Positions 20,951-30,577 of a DNA stretch of 59,348 nucleotides are shown here, piece by piece (positions within the stretch are counted from its first letter, which is position 1; each line of letters opens with the position of its first letter). Source of the stretch: an uncultured Sterolibacterium sp. (GTDB lineage Bacteria; Pseudomonadota; Gammaproteobacteria; Burkholderiales; Rhodocyclaceae); the NCBI GenBank assembly GCA_903930535.1, contig CAIYYX010000102.1, positions 1 to 59,348 on the forward strand, read 5' to 3'. The position numbers and the translations under genes are program-made. Under the pieces are notes generated by a model, which worked only from the letters and a program-made list of their open reading frames with translations, made no database searches and was not told the origin of the DNA.

Positions 20951-21945
20951 TGGAAACCCTGGACTTTCGCCTGCTCAACGAATTCCAGCGCGATTTCCCG
21001 CTGCACTCCAGGCCCTACGCCAGGATTGCCGAGTGTCTGGAAAGCACGGAAGAAGAGGTGATCGCAGTTCTGGCCAGGCAAAAGGAACTGGGCGCAGTGA
21101 GCCGCATCGGTGCGGTATTCGCGCCGCGCGCCGTCGGTGCCAGCACGCTGGCGGCCCTGGCCGCGCCTGCGGAGCAGTTGGACGCTATCGCGGCAAGGGT
21201 GAGCAGCCATCCCGAGGTCAACCATAACTACCAGCGCGAGCATGCCTACAATCTGTGGTTCGTCGCCACGGCTCAGGACGAAGCCATGCTCTCCGCTGCG
21301 CTCTCCCGCATAGAGACCGAGACCGGTTGTCCGGTGCTGCGTTTGCCGCTGCTCGAGGAATATCACATCGACCTCGGCTTCGATCTTTGCGGCGATGACA
21401 AGGCGCGTTCTGCTGTACGCCCTCTTCCGCCAGGCGATTTTCCTGCGGCCATGAGCCCGTCGGAAAGACGGTTGCTGCACGCCCTGCAGGACGGTCTGGA
21501 ACTCTTGCCGCGGCCTTTCAGCCGCCTGGCGCTGCGTGCCGACCTTAGCGAAGATGAAGTGCTGCAGCAAATCGAAGCCTGGCTGTCGCGCGGCTTCGTC
21601 AAGCGCTTCGGCGTGGTGGTGCGTCACCATGAGTTGGGTTACACCGCCAATGCCATGTGCGTCTGGGATGTGCCGGACGAAGACGTCGCGGCAATGGGAC
21701 AACGTCTGGCAAAGGAGCCCGCCGTGACCCTGTGCTACCGCCGGGCACGCAGCAAGCTGCAAGCGAACTGGCCGTACAACCTGTTCTGCATGATCCACGG
21801 GGTGAGCCGTGATGAGGTTGAGGTCGAGATCGCCGCACTGTGCGCTCGTCACAGCCTTGCCGCCTACCCGCAGGCGGTATTGTTCAGCGTGCGCCGTTTC
21901 AAGCAGCAGGGCGCCCGCTACCTGCACGGCGCCGCCCATGCCTGA
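20950..21945 (+). CDS. nirDL: siroheme decarboxylase subunit, NirD-NirL fusion
   Basis: NirDLGH decarboxylates siroheme to didecarboxysiroheme in heme d1 synthesis. This 331-residue protein contains two AsnC/Lrp-like units in tandem: a NirD-type half (residues about 1-150, with HNYQREHAYNLWFVAT) and a NirL-type half (about 170-325, with RHHELGYTANAMCVWDV and WPYNLFCMIHG). The fused NirDL form occurs in several denitrifiers, whereas P. aeruginosa has separate genes. No DNA-binding role is expected despite the HTH-like fold. It overlaps nirF by one base and nirG by eight. Confidence 0.93.
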   Translation: METLDFRLLNEFQRDFPLHSRPYARIAECLESTEEEVIAVLARQKELGAVSRIGAVFAPRAVGASTLAALAAPAEQLDAIAARVSSHPEVNHNYQREHAYNLWFVATAQDEAMLSAALSRIETETGCPVLRLPLLEEYHIDLGFDLCGDDKARSAVRPLPPGDFPAAMSPSERRLLHALQDGLELLPRPFSRLALRADLSEDEVLQQIEAWLSRGFVKRFGVVVRHHELGYTANAMCVWDVPDEDVAAMGQRLAKEPAVTLCYRRARSKLQANWPYNLFCMIHGVSRDEVEVEIAALCARHSLAAYPQAVLFSVRRFKQQGARYLHGAAHA

Positions 21946-22393
21946 GACGCTTGAGGCGATCGACCGCAACATCATCAACGCCTTGCAGGGCGATTTCCCG
22001 CTCTCGGACGAGCCTTATCGCGTCGTCGCAGAAACCCTCGGTATCGGCGCAGACGAACTCCTGACGCGCCTGGCGAGCATGCTGGCTACAGGCGTCCTGA
22101 CCCGTTTCGGGCCGATGTTCCAGGTCGAGCGCATGGGCGGAGCCTTCGTCCTGGCGGCATTGAAAGTCCCCGAGGTGGATTTCGAGCGCATCGCCGGACA
22201 GGTCAACAGCCTGCCCGAGGTGGCGCACAACTATCGCCGCGAACATGCGTTCAATATGTGGTTCGTGCTCGCCACCGAGACTCCGCAGGGCATCGCTGCG
22301 GCACTGGAAAAGATTGAAGGACTCACGGGCCTGCCTGTCCATGCCTTCCCCAAAGAGCGCGAGTATTTCGTCGAAATGAAACTGCGAGCATGA
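21938..22393 (+). CDS. nirG: siroheme decarboxylase subunit NirG
   Basis: An AsnC/Lrp-like protein of 151 residues, the NirD/G-type partner in the siroheme decarboxylase. It has the N-terminal wHTH-like region (EAIDRNIINALQGDFPLSDEP) and the HNYRREHAFNMWFVLAT segment, whose His residues are thought to act in decarboxylation. The start is the ATG inside the last codons of nirDL; longer upstream frames run through nirDL and are spurious. nirH follows after seven bases. Confidence 0.9.
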   Translation: MPETLEAIDRNIINALQGDFPLSDEPYRVVAETLGIGADELLTRLASMLATGVLTRFGPMFQVERMGGAFVLAALKVPEVDFERIAGQVNSLPEVAHNYRREHAFNMWFVLATETPQGIAAALEKIEGLTGLPVHAFPKEREYFVEMKLRA

Positions 22394-22400
22394 AGAGCCA

Positions 22401-22895
22401 ATGCTGAGCGAGCACGAGTCGTTGGACGACATGGACCGCCGCCTGATCGTCGCGACACAGGCCGGACTGCCTTTGCTGCTGAAACCCTACCACGCGCTCG
22501 CCGAGCAACTCGGCATCAGTGCCGCGGACGTTCAGTCTCGCCTCACACGTATGCTCGCCGCCGGACTGATCCGCCGCATCGGCGCGGTGCCAAACCATTA
22601 TGCGCTGGGCTACACGGCCAATGGCATGTCGGTTTGGGACGTGACGGATACCCACATCGATGAACTGGGTACCCAGGTTGGAGCCTTGGCTTTTGTCACT
22701 CACTGCTATCGGCGGCCTCGCTGTCTGCCGGATTGGCCGTATAATCTGTTCGCGATGGTGCATGGCAGCAGTCGGGCCGAAGTCGAGGAAAAGGTGGCGC
22801 AGATCGCCGCCTTGCTCGGGGTTGAAGCCCGCGCCCACGACGTGCTCTATAGTTCGCGAATCCTGAAAAAATCCGGCCTGCGCCTGGCGGGCTGA
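22401..22895 (+). CDS. nirH: siroheme decarboxylase subunit NirH
   Basis: A 164-residue AsnC/Lrp-like protein of the NirL/NirH type, with MDRRLIVATQAGLPLLLKPYHALA near the start, RIGAVPNHYALGYTANGMSVWDV in the middle and WPYNLFAMVHGSSR. It closely resembles the second half of NirDL, as expected for subunits that pair in the decarboxylase. It comes directly after nirG and 15 bases before kup, so the operon continues through kup to nirJ. A second possible start is the internal Met11. Confidence 0.9.
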   Translation: MLSEHESLDDMDRRLIVATQAGLPLLLKPYHALAEQLGISAADVQSRLTRMLAAGLIRRIGAVPNHYALGYTANGMSVWDVTDTHIDELGTQVGALAFVTHCYRRPRCLPDWPYNLFAMVHGSSRAEVEEKVAQIAALLGVEARAHDVLYSSRILKKSGLRLAG

Positions 22896-22910
22896 TCACC
22901 ACCCGCTGGA

Positions 22911-24809
22911 ATGGACGCATCTCAAGAACAACAACTCGTACCGCCGCCTCCCTCCAGTCTCGCCGCCATGTCATTGGCCGCGATGGGCGTGGTGTATGGC
23001 GATATTGGCACCAGTCCGCTGTACACCATGAAGGAAGTCTTCAGCGGTCCGCACGCCGTCGCGGTGAACCCTGACAATCTGCTGGGCATACTCTCCCTGA
23101 TTTTCTGGGCGCTGACCATCACCGTCTCGCTCAAATACGTGATGTTCATCACTCGCGCCGACAACCGCGGCGAGGGCGGCATCATGGCCTTGACCGCTCT
23201 CGCCCTGCGCACCAGCGGTGCGAGCCCCCGCAGCCTGTGGTGGATCTCGGTGCTGGGCATGTTCGGTGCGGCGCTGTTTTACGGCGATGCGGTGATCACG
23301 CCGGCCATGTCCGTGCTCTCGGCGGTCGAAGGCCTGGAAGTGGCGACGCCGCTGTTCAAGCCCTTCGTCGTGCCCATCACCATAGGCATCATCGTCGGCC
23401 TGTTCGTCTTTCAGCGCCAGGGCACGGCCAGCGTCGGCGCCTTGTTCGGGCCAGTCATGATGTTCTGGTTCGCCACGCTGGGCGCGCTGGGCATCTGGAA
23501 CATCGCGAAGCATCCTGCGGTGATCGCCGCCATCAACCCCTGGTACGCCCTGGAATTCTTCGTGCAGAACCAGATGCACGGTTTCCTGGCGCTGGGCGCG
23601 GTGGTTCTCGCCATCACCGGCGGCGAGGCGCTCTACGCCGACATGGGCCACTTCGGCCGGCGGCCTATCAAGTGGGCCTGGCTGGGCTTCGTCTTTCCCA
23701 TGCTGTATCTGAACTATCTAGGCCAGGGCGCACTCATCCTCGACAATCCGGACGCGGTCAAGAACCCGTTTTTCATGCTGGTGCCGGAAATGCTCTTGTA
23801 TCCCATGGTCGGTCTGGCCACGGCGGCCACGGTGATCGCATCGCAGGCGGTGATCTCGGGCGCCTTCTCGCTGACCAGCCAGGCCATGCAGTTGGGCTAT
23901 TGTCCGCGCATCCAGGTGTTATTCACTTCCGAGCGCGAGAAGGGGCAGATCTACATTCCCAACATCAATTGGCTGGTGCTCCTGGCGGTCATCATCCTGG
24001 TGCTGGGATTTCGCACTTCTTCCAACCTCGCGTCCGCCTACGGCCTTGCCGTGACGCTGACCATGATGATAGACACCCTGCTCGCCTTTATCGTGGTGCG
24101 CAGCCTGTGGTCCTGGAGCGGGCCGAAGTCGGTCGCTTTCCTCGCTTGCTTCATCGTGGTGGACTTCGCTTTTTTCGCCGCCAACAGCGTCAAGATACTG
24201 GACGGCGGCTGGTTCCCGCTGGTGCTGGGCCTGTCGGTGTTCACCCTGCTAGCCACCTGGAAGCTCGGCCGCGCGCTGCTCTACGATAAACTCCAGCAGG
24301 ATTCCATGCCTCTGGACGCTTTCATCAAAAGCCTGGAGTATGGCGGGCCGCATCGCGTCGAAGGTACCGGCGTGTTCATGACCACCAACCCCAATGGCGT
24401 GCCGCGGGCGATGCTCCACAACCTGCTGCACAACAAGATCCTGCACGAGCGCGTGGTGCTGCTCAACGTCAATGTCGAGGATGTGCCGCACGTGCCCGAG
24501 TTCGCCCGTGTCGAGGTGCATCCGTTGCCGCAGGGTTTTTTTCAGGTGATCGTCCGCTACGGCTTCAAGGACGACCCCGATATTCCGCAGGCATTAATGA
24601 TGTGCGAGGCCTATGGGATCAAGTACGAGGCGATGGAGACCTCCTTCTTCCTCGGCCGGGAAACCATTATCCGCCATACCATTCCGAAGATGTCGCGCTG
24701 GCGGCAGATGCTGTTTACCTGGATGTTCCGCAACGCCGAGACGGCGACGGCTTTCTTCAAGATCCCCACCAACCGCGTGGTCGAATTGGGTACCCAGGTC
24801 GAATTGTAA
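22911..24809 (+). CDS. kup: Kup-type potassium uptake transporter
   Basis: A 632-residue K+/H+ symporter of the KUP/HAK/KT family. The first 430 residues hold about twelve membrane helices, opening with MGVVYGDIGTSPLYTMKEVF (family signature GDIGTSPLY). Others are GGEALYADMGHFGRRPIK and ASQAVISGAFSLTSQAMQLG. The C-terminal 170 residues form the cytoplasmic domain ending in GTQVEL. It is unusual that this gene lies inside the heme d1 operon, 15 bases after nirH and 16 before nirJ, on the same strand. It has no known role in denitrification; the position could be chance, or could link K+ uptake to anaerobic growth. Confidence 0.96.
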   Translation: MDASQEQQLVPPPPSSLAAMSLAAMGVVYGDIGTSPLYTMKEVFSGPHAVAVNPDNLLGILSLIFWALTITVSLKYVMFITRADNRGEGGIMALTALALRTSGASPRSLWWISVLGMFGAALFYGDAVITPAMSVLSAVEGLEVATPLFKPFVVPITIGIIVGLFVFQRQGTASVGALFGPVMMFWFATLGALGIWNIAKHPAVIAAINPWYALEFFVQNQMHGFLALGAVVLAITGGEALYADMGHFGRRPIKWAWLGFVFPMLYLNYLGQGALILDNPDAVKNPFFMLVPEMLLYPMVGLATAATVIASQAVISGAFSLTSQAMQLGYCPRIQVLFTSEREKGQIYIPNINWLVLLAVIILVLGFRTSSNLASAYGLAVTLTMMIDTLLAFIVVRSLWSWSGPKSVAFLACFIVVDFAFFAANSVKILDGGWFPLVLGLSVFTLLATWKLGRALLYDKLQQDSMPLDAFIKSLEYGGPHRVEGTGVFMTTNPNGVPRAMLHNLLHNKILHERVVLLNVNVEDVPHVPEFARVEVHPLPQGFFQVIVRYGFKDDPDIPQALMMCEAYGIKYEAMETSFFLGRETIIRHTIPKMSRWRQMLFTWMFRNAETATAFFKIPTNRVVELGTQVEL

Positions 24810-24825
24810 ATTCAGGAGGCCAGCC

Positions 24826-25965
24826 TTGTTCCGCATCTCCCAGTACATGCAGGAAATTTCCCGGCCCACAGTGATGGGTCCGAAGCACCAGCCGCCGGGC
24901 CCGGTGGTGATCTGGAACCTGATCCGGCGCTGCAATCTCACCTGCAAGCACTGCTATTCTATTTCGGCAGACAAGGACTTTCCCGGCGAGTTGAGTCGCG
25001 ACGAAGTCTTCACCGTGATGGACGACCTGAAGTCCTTCCGGGTGCCGGTCCTGATACTCTCAGGCGGAGAGCCCCTGCTGCGCCCGGACATTTTCGAAAT
25101 CGCCCATCGCGCCAAGGCGCAGGGTTTCTATGTCGGATTGTCGACCAACGGCACGCTGATAGACTCAGGCAACATCGAGCGCATCGCAAAGACCGATTTC
25201 AACTACGTTGGCATCAGCCTGGACGGCATTCTTGAAACCCACGACAAGTTCCGCCGCATGAAGGGCGCCTTCGACAAGTCGCTCAATGCCATCAGGCTGT
25301 GCCGCGATCTCGGCCTCAAGGTCGGCGTGCGTTTCACCATGACCCAGGACAATGCCCACGACCTGCCCGCCCTGCTGAAGCTGGTTGAGGACGAGGGGGT
25401 GGACCGCTTCTATTTCTCTCATCTCAATTATGCCGGGCGCGGCAACACGAACAGGAAGAGCGATGCCCATTTCCAGATGACGCGGGTCGCCATGGATCTG
25501 CTCTTCGATACCTGCTGGCGCTATCAGGAGAAGGGCCTCTCCAAGGAATTCACCACCGGCAACAACGATGCCGACGGCGTCTATCTGCTGTTCTGGGTGA
25601 GGAAGCATTTCCCGCAGGCCGAAGCGCATATCCGGGCAAAGCTGGAACAGTGGGGCGGCAACTCCTCCGGCGTCAATGTCGCCAATATCGACAACCTCGG
25701 CAATGTCCACCCCGACACCATGTGGTGGCATCACAATCTGGGCAATGTGCGCGAGCGGCCTTTCTCCGAGATCTGGCAGGATACTTCCGACCCCGTCATG
25801 GCCGGCTTGAAGGCCAGGCCGCGCAAGGTCCATGGCCGTTGCGGCGCCTGCAGCCAGTTTTCCATCTGCGGCGGCAACACCCGCGTGCGCGCCCAGCAGA
25901 CCAGCGGCGACCCCTGGGCGGAGGATCCCGGATGCTATTTGACGGACGAGGAGATAGGGATATGA
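24826..25965 (+). CDS. nirJ: heme d1 biosynthesis radical SAM protein NirJ
   Basis: NirJ is a cytoplasmic radical SAM enzyme that removes propionate groups from didecarboxysiroheme on the way to heme d1. The 379-residue protein has the radical SAM cluster motif CNLTCKHC at about residues 36-43, a GGEPLL loop, and a C-terminal SPASM-like cysteine set (CGACSQFSICGG and a later DPGC). The start is TTG, six bases after a strong AGGAGG at 24814-24819. It gives LFRISQYMQEI, which matches the usual NirJ N-terminus; upstream ATGs would overlap kup. It overlaps nirN by four bases. Confidence 0.94.
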   Translation: MFRISQYMQEISRPTVMGPKHQPPGPVVIWNLIRRCNLTCKHCYSISADKDFPGELSRDEVFTVMDDLKSFRVPVLILSGGEPLLRPDIFEIAHRAKAQGFYVGLSTNGTLIDSGNIERIAKTDFNYVGISLDGILETHDKFRRMKGAFDKSLNAIRLCRDLGLKVGVRFTMTQDNAHDLPALLKLVEDEGVDRFYFSHLNYAGRGNTNRKSDAHFQMTRVAMDLLFDTCWRYQEKGLSKEFTTGNNDADGVYLLFWVRKHFPQAEAHIRAKLEQWGGNSSGVNVANIDNLGNVHPDTMWWHHNLGNVRERPFSEIWQDTSDPVMAGLKARPRKVHGRCGACSQFSICGGNTRVRAQQTSGDPWAEDPGCYLTDEEIGI

Positions 25966-27512
25966 AGATTGCCTCTTTGCTGCTCCTGCTCTGTTCCTGT
26001 TCAAGCATCAGTTGGGCCGCCCAGCCGCAGCAGAACTACCAGCAGCACTGCGCCGTCTGTCACGGAGCAGACCGCTTCGGCGCCACCGGCCCGGCCCTGC
26101 TGCCGGAAAGCCTGGAGCGCCTGAGAAAGCCCGAAGCCCTGAAGACCATACGCGAGGGGCGGGCGGCGACGCAAATGCTGGCCTTCGCAGAACGGTTGAG
26201 CGCGCCCGAGATCGAGGCGCTGGCGCAGTGGATTTACACGCCGGTGAGTCCCGCCCCGTTCTGGCTGGAGGCCGACATCAATGCTTCGCGCCAGGTCGCT
26301 TTCGCGCCCGGCAGCCTGCCGGACAAGCCGAAGGCGCTGTTTGACGGCGTGGACCTGATGAACCTGTTTCTGGCCGTGGAAACAGGCGACCATCATGTCA
26401 CGGTGTTAGACGGCGACAAGCTCTCTCCCCTCCATCGCTTTCCCAGCCGCTACGCCCTGCATGGCGGGCCGAAATTCACCCCCGATGGCCGCTATGTGTT
26501 CTTCGCCTCACGCGACGGCTGGATCAGCAAGTTCGATATCTGGAATCTCGAAGTCGTCGCCGAGATCCGCGCCGGCATCAATACCCGCAATGTCGCCGTA
26601 TCCGGCGACGGCAAGGTCGTGGCCGTGGCCAACTACCTGCCCCATACCATCGTTCTCCTGGATGCCGAGCTCAAGCTCTTGAAAGTCATCGCGGCGACGG
26701 ACGGCAAGCAAAGCTCTCGCGTCTCGGCTATTTATGACGCCGCCCCGCGCAAGAGTTTCGTCGCGGCCTTGAAGGACATCCCGCAAGTCTGGGAAATCAG
26801 TTACGACCCCAAGGCCGTCGACATTCCTGTTGGCCTGGTGCACGACTATCAGTACAAGGAGGGCGCCTTCATTCCCGGCTACCTCAACCCGCGCCGCACC
26901 GAACTGGCCACGGTACTCGACGACTTCTTCTTCACCCAGGATTATCGCGTCCTGATGGGCGCCTCGCGCGAGGGGAAAGGACAGGTGGTGAATCTCGACG
27001 TGCGGCGCAAGATCGCCGACCTGGAACTTCCTGGCATGCCGCATCTGGGCTCGGGAATCACCTGGGAATGGGATGGCCGCACGGTGATGGCCACGCCCAA
27101 CCTCAAGGAGGGCGTGGTCAGCATCATCGACATGAAGAACTGGAAGACGCTGAAGACCATCCCGACTCTGGGCCCCGGTTTCTTCATGCGCAGCCACGAG
27201 AACACGCCCTACGCCTGGATCGACTCGATGATGGGGAAGGGCAAGGACACCCTGCAGATCATAGACAAGCGCACGCTGTCAGTGGTGGCGGAGGTGAAGG
27301 TGGCGGCGGGCAAGACGCTGGCTCACATCGAGTTCACCCGCGACGGCAAATACGCGCTGGCCAGCCTGTGGGAGCGCAAGGCCGACGGCGGCGCCATCGT
27401 CGTCTTCGACGCCGCGACCTTCAAGGAAGTGAAGCGCATTCCCATGGACAAGCCGGTCGGCAAGTACAATCTCTACAACAAGATCAGCCGCTCCGAAGGT
27501 ACGAGTCACTGA
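25962..27512 (+). CDS. nirN: NirN, heme d1 dehydrogenase / cd1-like protein
   Basis: NirN is a periplasmic NirS homologue that introduces the last double bond in the heme d1 propionate side chain and hands the cofactor to NirS. The 516-residue product has a signal peptide (about 1-19), a cytochrome c domain with CAVCHG, and a propeller domain (from about residue 130; GRYVFFASRDGWISKFDIWN, TLGPGFFMRSHENTPYAW). It ends VGKYNLYNKI instead of the NirS-type NTQHDIY. The start overlaps the nirJ stop (ATGA). It is the last nir gene, followed after nine bases by a DUF3301 gene. Confidence 0.92.
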   Translation: MKIASLLLLLCSCSSISWAAQPQQNYQQHCAVCHGADRFGATGPALLPESLERLRKPEALKTIREGRAATQMLAFAERLSAPEIEALAQWIYTPVSPAPFWLEADINASRQVAFAPGSLPDKPKALFDGVDLMNLFLAVETGDHHVTVLDGDKLSPLHRFPSRYALHGGPKFTPDGRYVFFASRDGWISKFDIWNLEVVAEIRAGINTRNVAVSGDGKVVAVANYLPHTIVLLDAELKLLKVIAATDGKQSSRVSAIYDAAPRKSFVAALKDIPQVWEISYDPKAVDIPVGLVHDYQYKEGAFIPGYLNPRRTELATVLDDFFFTQDYRVLMGASREGKGQVVNLDVRRKIADLELPGMPHLGSGITWEWDGRTVMATPNLKEGVVSIIDMKNWKTLKTIPTLGPGFFMRSHENTPYAWIDSMMGKGKDTLQIIDKRTLSVVAEVKVAAGKTLAHIEFTRDGKYALASLWERKADGGAIVVFDAATFKEVKRIPMDKPVGKYNLYNKISRSEGTSH

Positions 27513-27521
27513 TTCGTCATC

Positions 27522-27854
27522 ATGCCGATATTTGAAATATCCTGTCTGCTCATCCTCGCGGCGGCTACCTGGCTTTGGCTCGACAGCCTGAAGGCGAGGG
27601 AGGCCTGCATCCCCGCGGCCCGTGCCGCGTGCGAGGTGGAGGGCTTGCTGTTTCTCGACGAAACCGTGACCATCGATTCGCTCTGGCCGACCCGCGACGA
27701 CGAGGGTCAGTTGAAGTTGCGCCGTGTCTACAGCTTCGAATACAGCGAAACGGGCAATGACCGCGAGAGGGGCAGCGTGACCATGATAGGCCAGGAGGTG
27801 GTGGCCTTCTATACCCGACCGCGACTGGTGCAGGTGGAGGAGATCCGGCATTGA
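27522..27854 (+). CDS. DUF3301 family protein
   Basis: A 110-residue protein with an N-terminal membrane helix (residues about 4-20, ISCLLILAAATWLWLDSL) and a soluble C-terminal part matching DUF3301, a family of unknown function common in proteobacteria. The conserved look comes from the RREYSFE-like LRRVYSFEYS and the Arg/Glu-rich end. It follows nirN after nine bases and may be co-transcribed, but the family is found far from nir genes in other genomes, so no link to heme d1 should be assumed. Confidence 0.8.
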   Translation: MPIFEISCLLILAAATWLWLDSLKAREACIPAARAACEVEGLLFLDETVTIDSLWPTRDDEGQLKLRRVYSFEYSETGNDRERGSVTMIGQEVVAFYTRPRLVQVEEIRH

Positions 27855-27923
27855 GCAAGCGCCGGGGCGGATTCATGGAATAATCCGGACTTCATGTCCA
27901 ATAAGTCCAATAAGGAGGGAAGC

Positions 27924-28883
27924 ATGGTCCCGAGAATTTTCTGCGCACTGTTCTGTCTCGCGGCATCCGTCGCGTTTGCGCAAGGCTATCCGAGCAAACC
28001 CGTCAGGATGGTGGTTCCCTTCCCGCCCGGTGGCACCACAGATATTCTCGCCCGCGCCGTCGGTCAGAAACTCTCAGAAGCCTGGGGGCAGCAGGTGGTC
28101 ATCGACAACCGTCCCGGCGCCGGCGGCAATATCGGCACGGACATCGTCGCCAAGGCGCCGGCGGACGGCTATACGCTGCTCATGGGCACTGTCGGCACGC
28201 ACGCCATCAACGCCAGCTTGTACGCCAAGCTGCCCTTCGACCCGATCAAGGATTTCGCCCCGGTCGCCCTGGTGGCCTCGGTGCCCAATGTGCTGGTGGT
28301 CAATGCCACCATCCCTGCGACATCCGTGAAGGAATTGATTGCCCTGGCCAAATCGAAACCCGGACAACTCAACTTCGCCTCCTCGGGCAACGGCACCTCC
28401 ATCCATCTTTCCGGGGAGTTGTTCAAATCGATGACCGGCACGTCCATCCTGCACATTCCCTACAAAGGCAGTTCCCCGGCTCTCACGGATCTTATCGGTG
28501 GCCAGACCAACATGATGTTCGACAATCTGCCCTCGTCCATGGGGCACATCAAGTCGGGCAAGTTGCGCGCGCTTGCCGTGACCAGCGCCAAGCGTTCGCC
28601 TGCCCTGCCCGACGTGCCCACCATCGCCGAGGCCGGCGTCGCCGGCTATGAAGCCAGTTCCTGGTTCGGCGTGTTGGCCCCGGCGGGTACACCCAAGGAA
28701 ATCGTCGCCAAAATCAATGCCGACATCGTCAAGGCGCTCGGCGTGCCCGAAATCAAGGAGCGCCTCTCCTCCCAGGGTGCCGAACCCGTCGGCAATACAC
28801 CGGAGCAGTTCGCCGCCTATATCGGTACGGAACTCGTCAAGTGGGCCAAGGTGGTGAAAGACTCTGGCGCGAAAATAGAATGA
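27924..28883 (+). CDS. TctC/Bug-type tripartite tricarboxylate transporter binding protein
   Basis: A periplasmic solute-binding protein of the Bug family, greatly expanded in betaproteobacteria. The product (319 residues) begins with a signal peptide ending at VAFAQG, then the family signatures [20 protein letters not shown] and [15 protein letters not shown]. The ligand is probably a carboxylate, but cannot be read from sequence. The start follows AAGGAGGG by four bases. No tctA or tctB membrane genes are nearby, so it is an orphan. It overlaps the downstream TPP-enzyme gene by four bases (ATGA), which suggests they work on the same substrate. Confidence 0.9.
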   Translation: MVPRIFCALFCLAASVAFAQGYPSKPVRMVVPFPPGGTTDILARAVGQKLSEAWGQQVVIDNRPGAGGNIGTDIVAKAPADGYTLLMGTVGTHAINASLYAKLPFDPIKDFAPVALVASVPNVLVVNATIPATSVKELIALAKSKPGQLNFASSGNGTSIHLSGELFKSMTGTSILHIPYKGSSPALTDLIGGQTNMMFDNLPSSMGHIKSGKLRALAVTSAKRSPALPDVPTIAEAGVAGYEASSWFGVLAPAGTPKEIVAKINADIVKALGVPEIKERLSSQGAEPVGNTPEQFAAYIGTELVKWAKVVKDSGAKIE

Positions 28884-30577
28884 CGAATCCGACGATCTCA
28901 GGCAGTGGCGGCCGCATCCTGGTCGACTGTCTGAAAACGCATGGCGTAGACAAGGTGTTCTGCGTGCCCGGCGAGAGTTATCTCGAGGTCATCGATGCGC
29001 TCTACGATGTGAAGGATGCCATCAAGCTCGTGGTGTGCCGGCACGAGAGCGGCGCGGCCAACATGGCCGAGGCCTACGGCAAGCTCACCAATCGTCCCGG
29101 CATCGCCATGGTGACGCGCGGGCCGGGTGCGACCCATGCTTCCATAGGCATTCACACCGCCTACCAGGATTCGACACCGCTCATCCTGTTTGTCGGGCAG
29201 GTGGCGCGCGGGACCATGGAGCGCGAGGCCTTTCAGGAGGTGGATTTCCGTCGTTTCTTTGGTCAGATGACCAAGTGGGTGGCGCAGGTAGACGATCCGC
29301 GGCGCATTCCGGAATATGTCAGCCGCGCCTTCCACACCGCCGTGTCGGGACGTCCCGGCCCCGTGGTTCTGGCACTGCCCGAGGACATGCTGGTCGAGCA
29401 GGCGACGGCCATGACGTCGCCGCGCTTTCAACGCGTGGCCGCTTCGCCCTCGGCCAATCAGATGGGGCAAGTCAAGGCTCTGCTGGCAGCCGCAAGCAAG
29501 CCCGTCGTCATCGTCGGCGGCAGCGGCTGGACGGCTCCCGCCTGCGATGACCTGAAGCGCTTCGCCGAGAGCTGGTCCCTTCCTGTGGCCTGCGCCTTCC
29601 GTTTCCAGGACTTGTTCGACAACCTGCATCCGCAGTATGCGGGCGATGTCGGCATCGCTCTCAACCCCAAGCTGGCAATGCGCATCAAGGAGGCCGATCT
29701 GGTGCTGGCCATCGGACCCAGGCTGGGGGAAATGACTACTGGCGGCTATACCCTGTTTGACATTCCCAAGACAAGACAGAAGCTGGTGCATGTGCATTCC
29801 GGCGCCGAGGAACTGGGGCGCGTCTATGCCGCCGATCTGCCGATCAACGCCGGCATGCCCGAGATCGCAACTGCTCTCGCCTTGTTGCAGCCCGACTCTG
29901 CCCCTGCCTGGACTGATGAGACGCGCGCGGCGAACGCCGACTACCTCGCTTGGAGCACCCCTGCGAACATTGTCGGACAGCTGCAGATGGGCGCGATCAT
30001 GGCCTGGCTGCGCGACGCCTTGCCGCCCGATGCCATCATCTGCAACGGCGCCGGCAACTACGCGACCTGGGTGCATCGCTACCATCGCTACCGTCGCTTC
30101 AGGACGCAACTGGCGCCGACCAGCGGGGCGATGGGCTACGGCGTGCCGGCGTCCATCGCCGCCAAGTGCGTGCACCCCGAGCGCGTCGTCGTCTGCTTCG
30201 CCGGCGATGGCTGTTTCATGATGAGCGCATCTGAACTCGCCACCGCGATGCAGTATGAGCTGCCGGTGATTTTCATCGTGGTGAACAACGGCCACTACGG
30301 CACCATACGCATGCACCAGGAGAACCTGCATCCGGGGCGCGTTCATGGCACCGCCCTTCATAATCCCGATTTCGCCGCCTATGCGCAGTCCTTCGGCGCC
30401 TTCGGCGAGATCGTGGAAACCACGGAGCAGTTCGTGCCTGCTTTCGGGCGGGCGCTGGACAGCGGCAAGCCGGCCGTGCTGGAATTGCGCCTCACCGTGG
30501 AGGCGATCACCCCGTCCAAGACACTGTCTGCCATCCGCGAACAAGCGCTGAAGAAACTGGATGCAGGTCGGCAGTAG
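28880..30577 (+). CDS. thiamine-pyrophosphate enzyme, acetolactate synthase-like
   Basis: A 565-residue TPP enzyme of the IlvB/POX-like family with three domains: N-terminal (catalytic Glu in [14 protein letters not shown]), central FAD/nucleotide-type domain, and C-terminal TPP-binding domain (GDG...NN motif in [13 protein letters not shown] to IVVNNGHYG). It joins or cleaves 2-keto acids; whether it is an acetolactate synthase, a decarboxylase or a carboligase is not clear. No ilvN-type regulatory subunit follows, which argues against the standard branched-chain pathway. The start overlaps the binding-protein stop. The stop codon TAG is supplied by the REP hairpin that follows. Confidence 0.85.
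   Translation: MTNPTISGSGGRILVDCLKTHGVDKVFCVPGESYLEVIDALYDVKDAIKLVVCRHESGAANMAEAYGKLTNRPGIAMVTRGPGATHASIGIHTAYQDSTPLILFVGQVARGTMEREAFQEVDFRRFFGQMTKWVAQVDDPRRIPEYVSRAFHTAVSGRPGPVVLALPEDMLVEQATAMTSPRFQRVAASPSANQMGQVKALLAAASKPVVIVGGSGWTAPACDDLKRFAESWSLPVACAFRFQDLFDNLHPQYAGDVGIALNPKLAMRIKEADLVLAIGPRLGEMTTGGYTLFDIPKTRQKLVHVHSGAEELGRVYAADLPINAGMPEIATALALLQPDSAPAWTDETRAANADYLAWSTPANIVGQLQMGAIMAWLRDALPPDAIICNGAGNYATWVHRYHRYRRFRTQLAPTSGAMGYGVPASIAAKCVHPERVVVCFAGDGCFMMSASELATAMQYELPVIFIVVNNGHYGTIRMHQENLHPGRVHGTALHNPDFAAYAQSFGAFGEIVETTEQFVPAFGRALDSGKPAVLELRLTVEAITPSKTLSAIREQALKKLDAGRQ

Noticed and set aside
28898-30544. Minus-strand open frame of 548 codons opposite the TPP enzyme
   Set aside because: Composition rich in His, Gly and Arg with no motif; fully antisense to a gene with clear TPP motifs.
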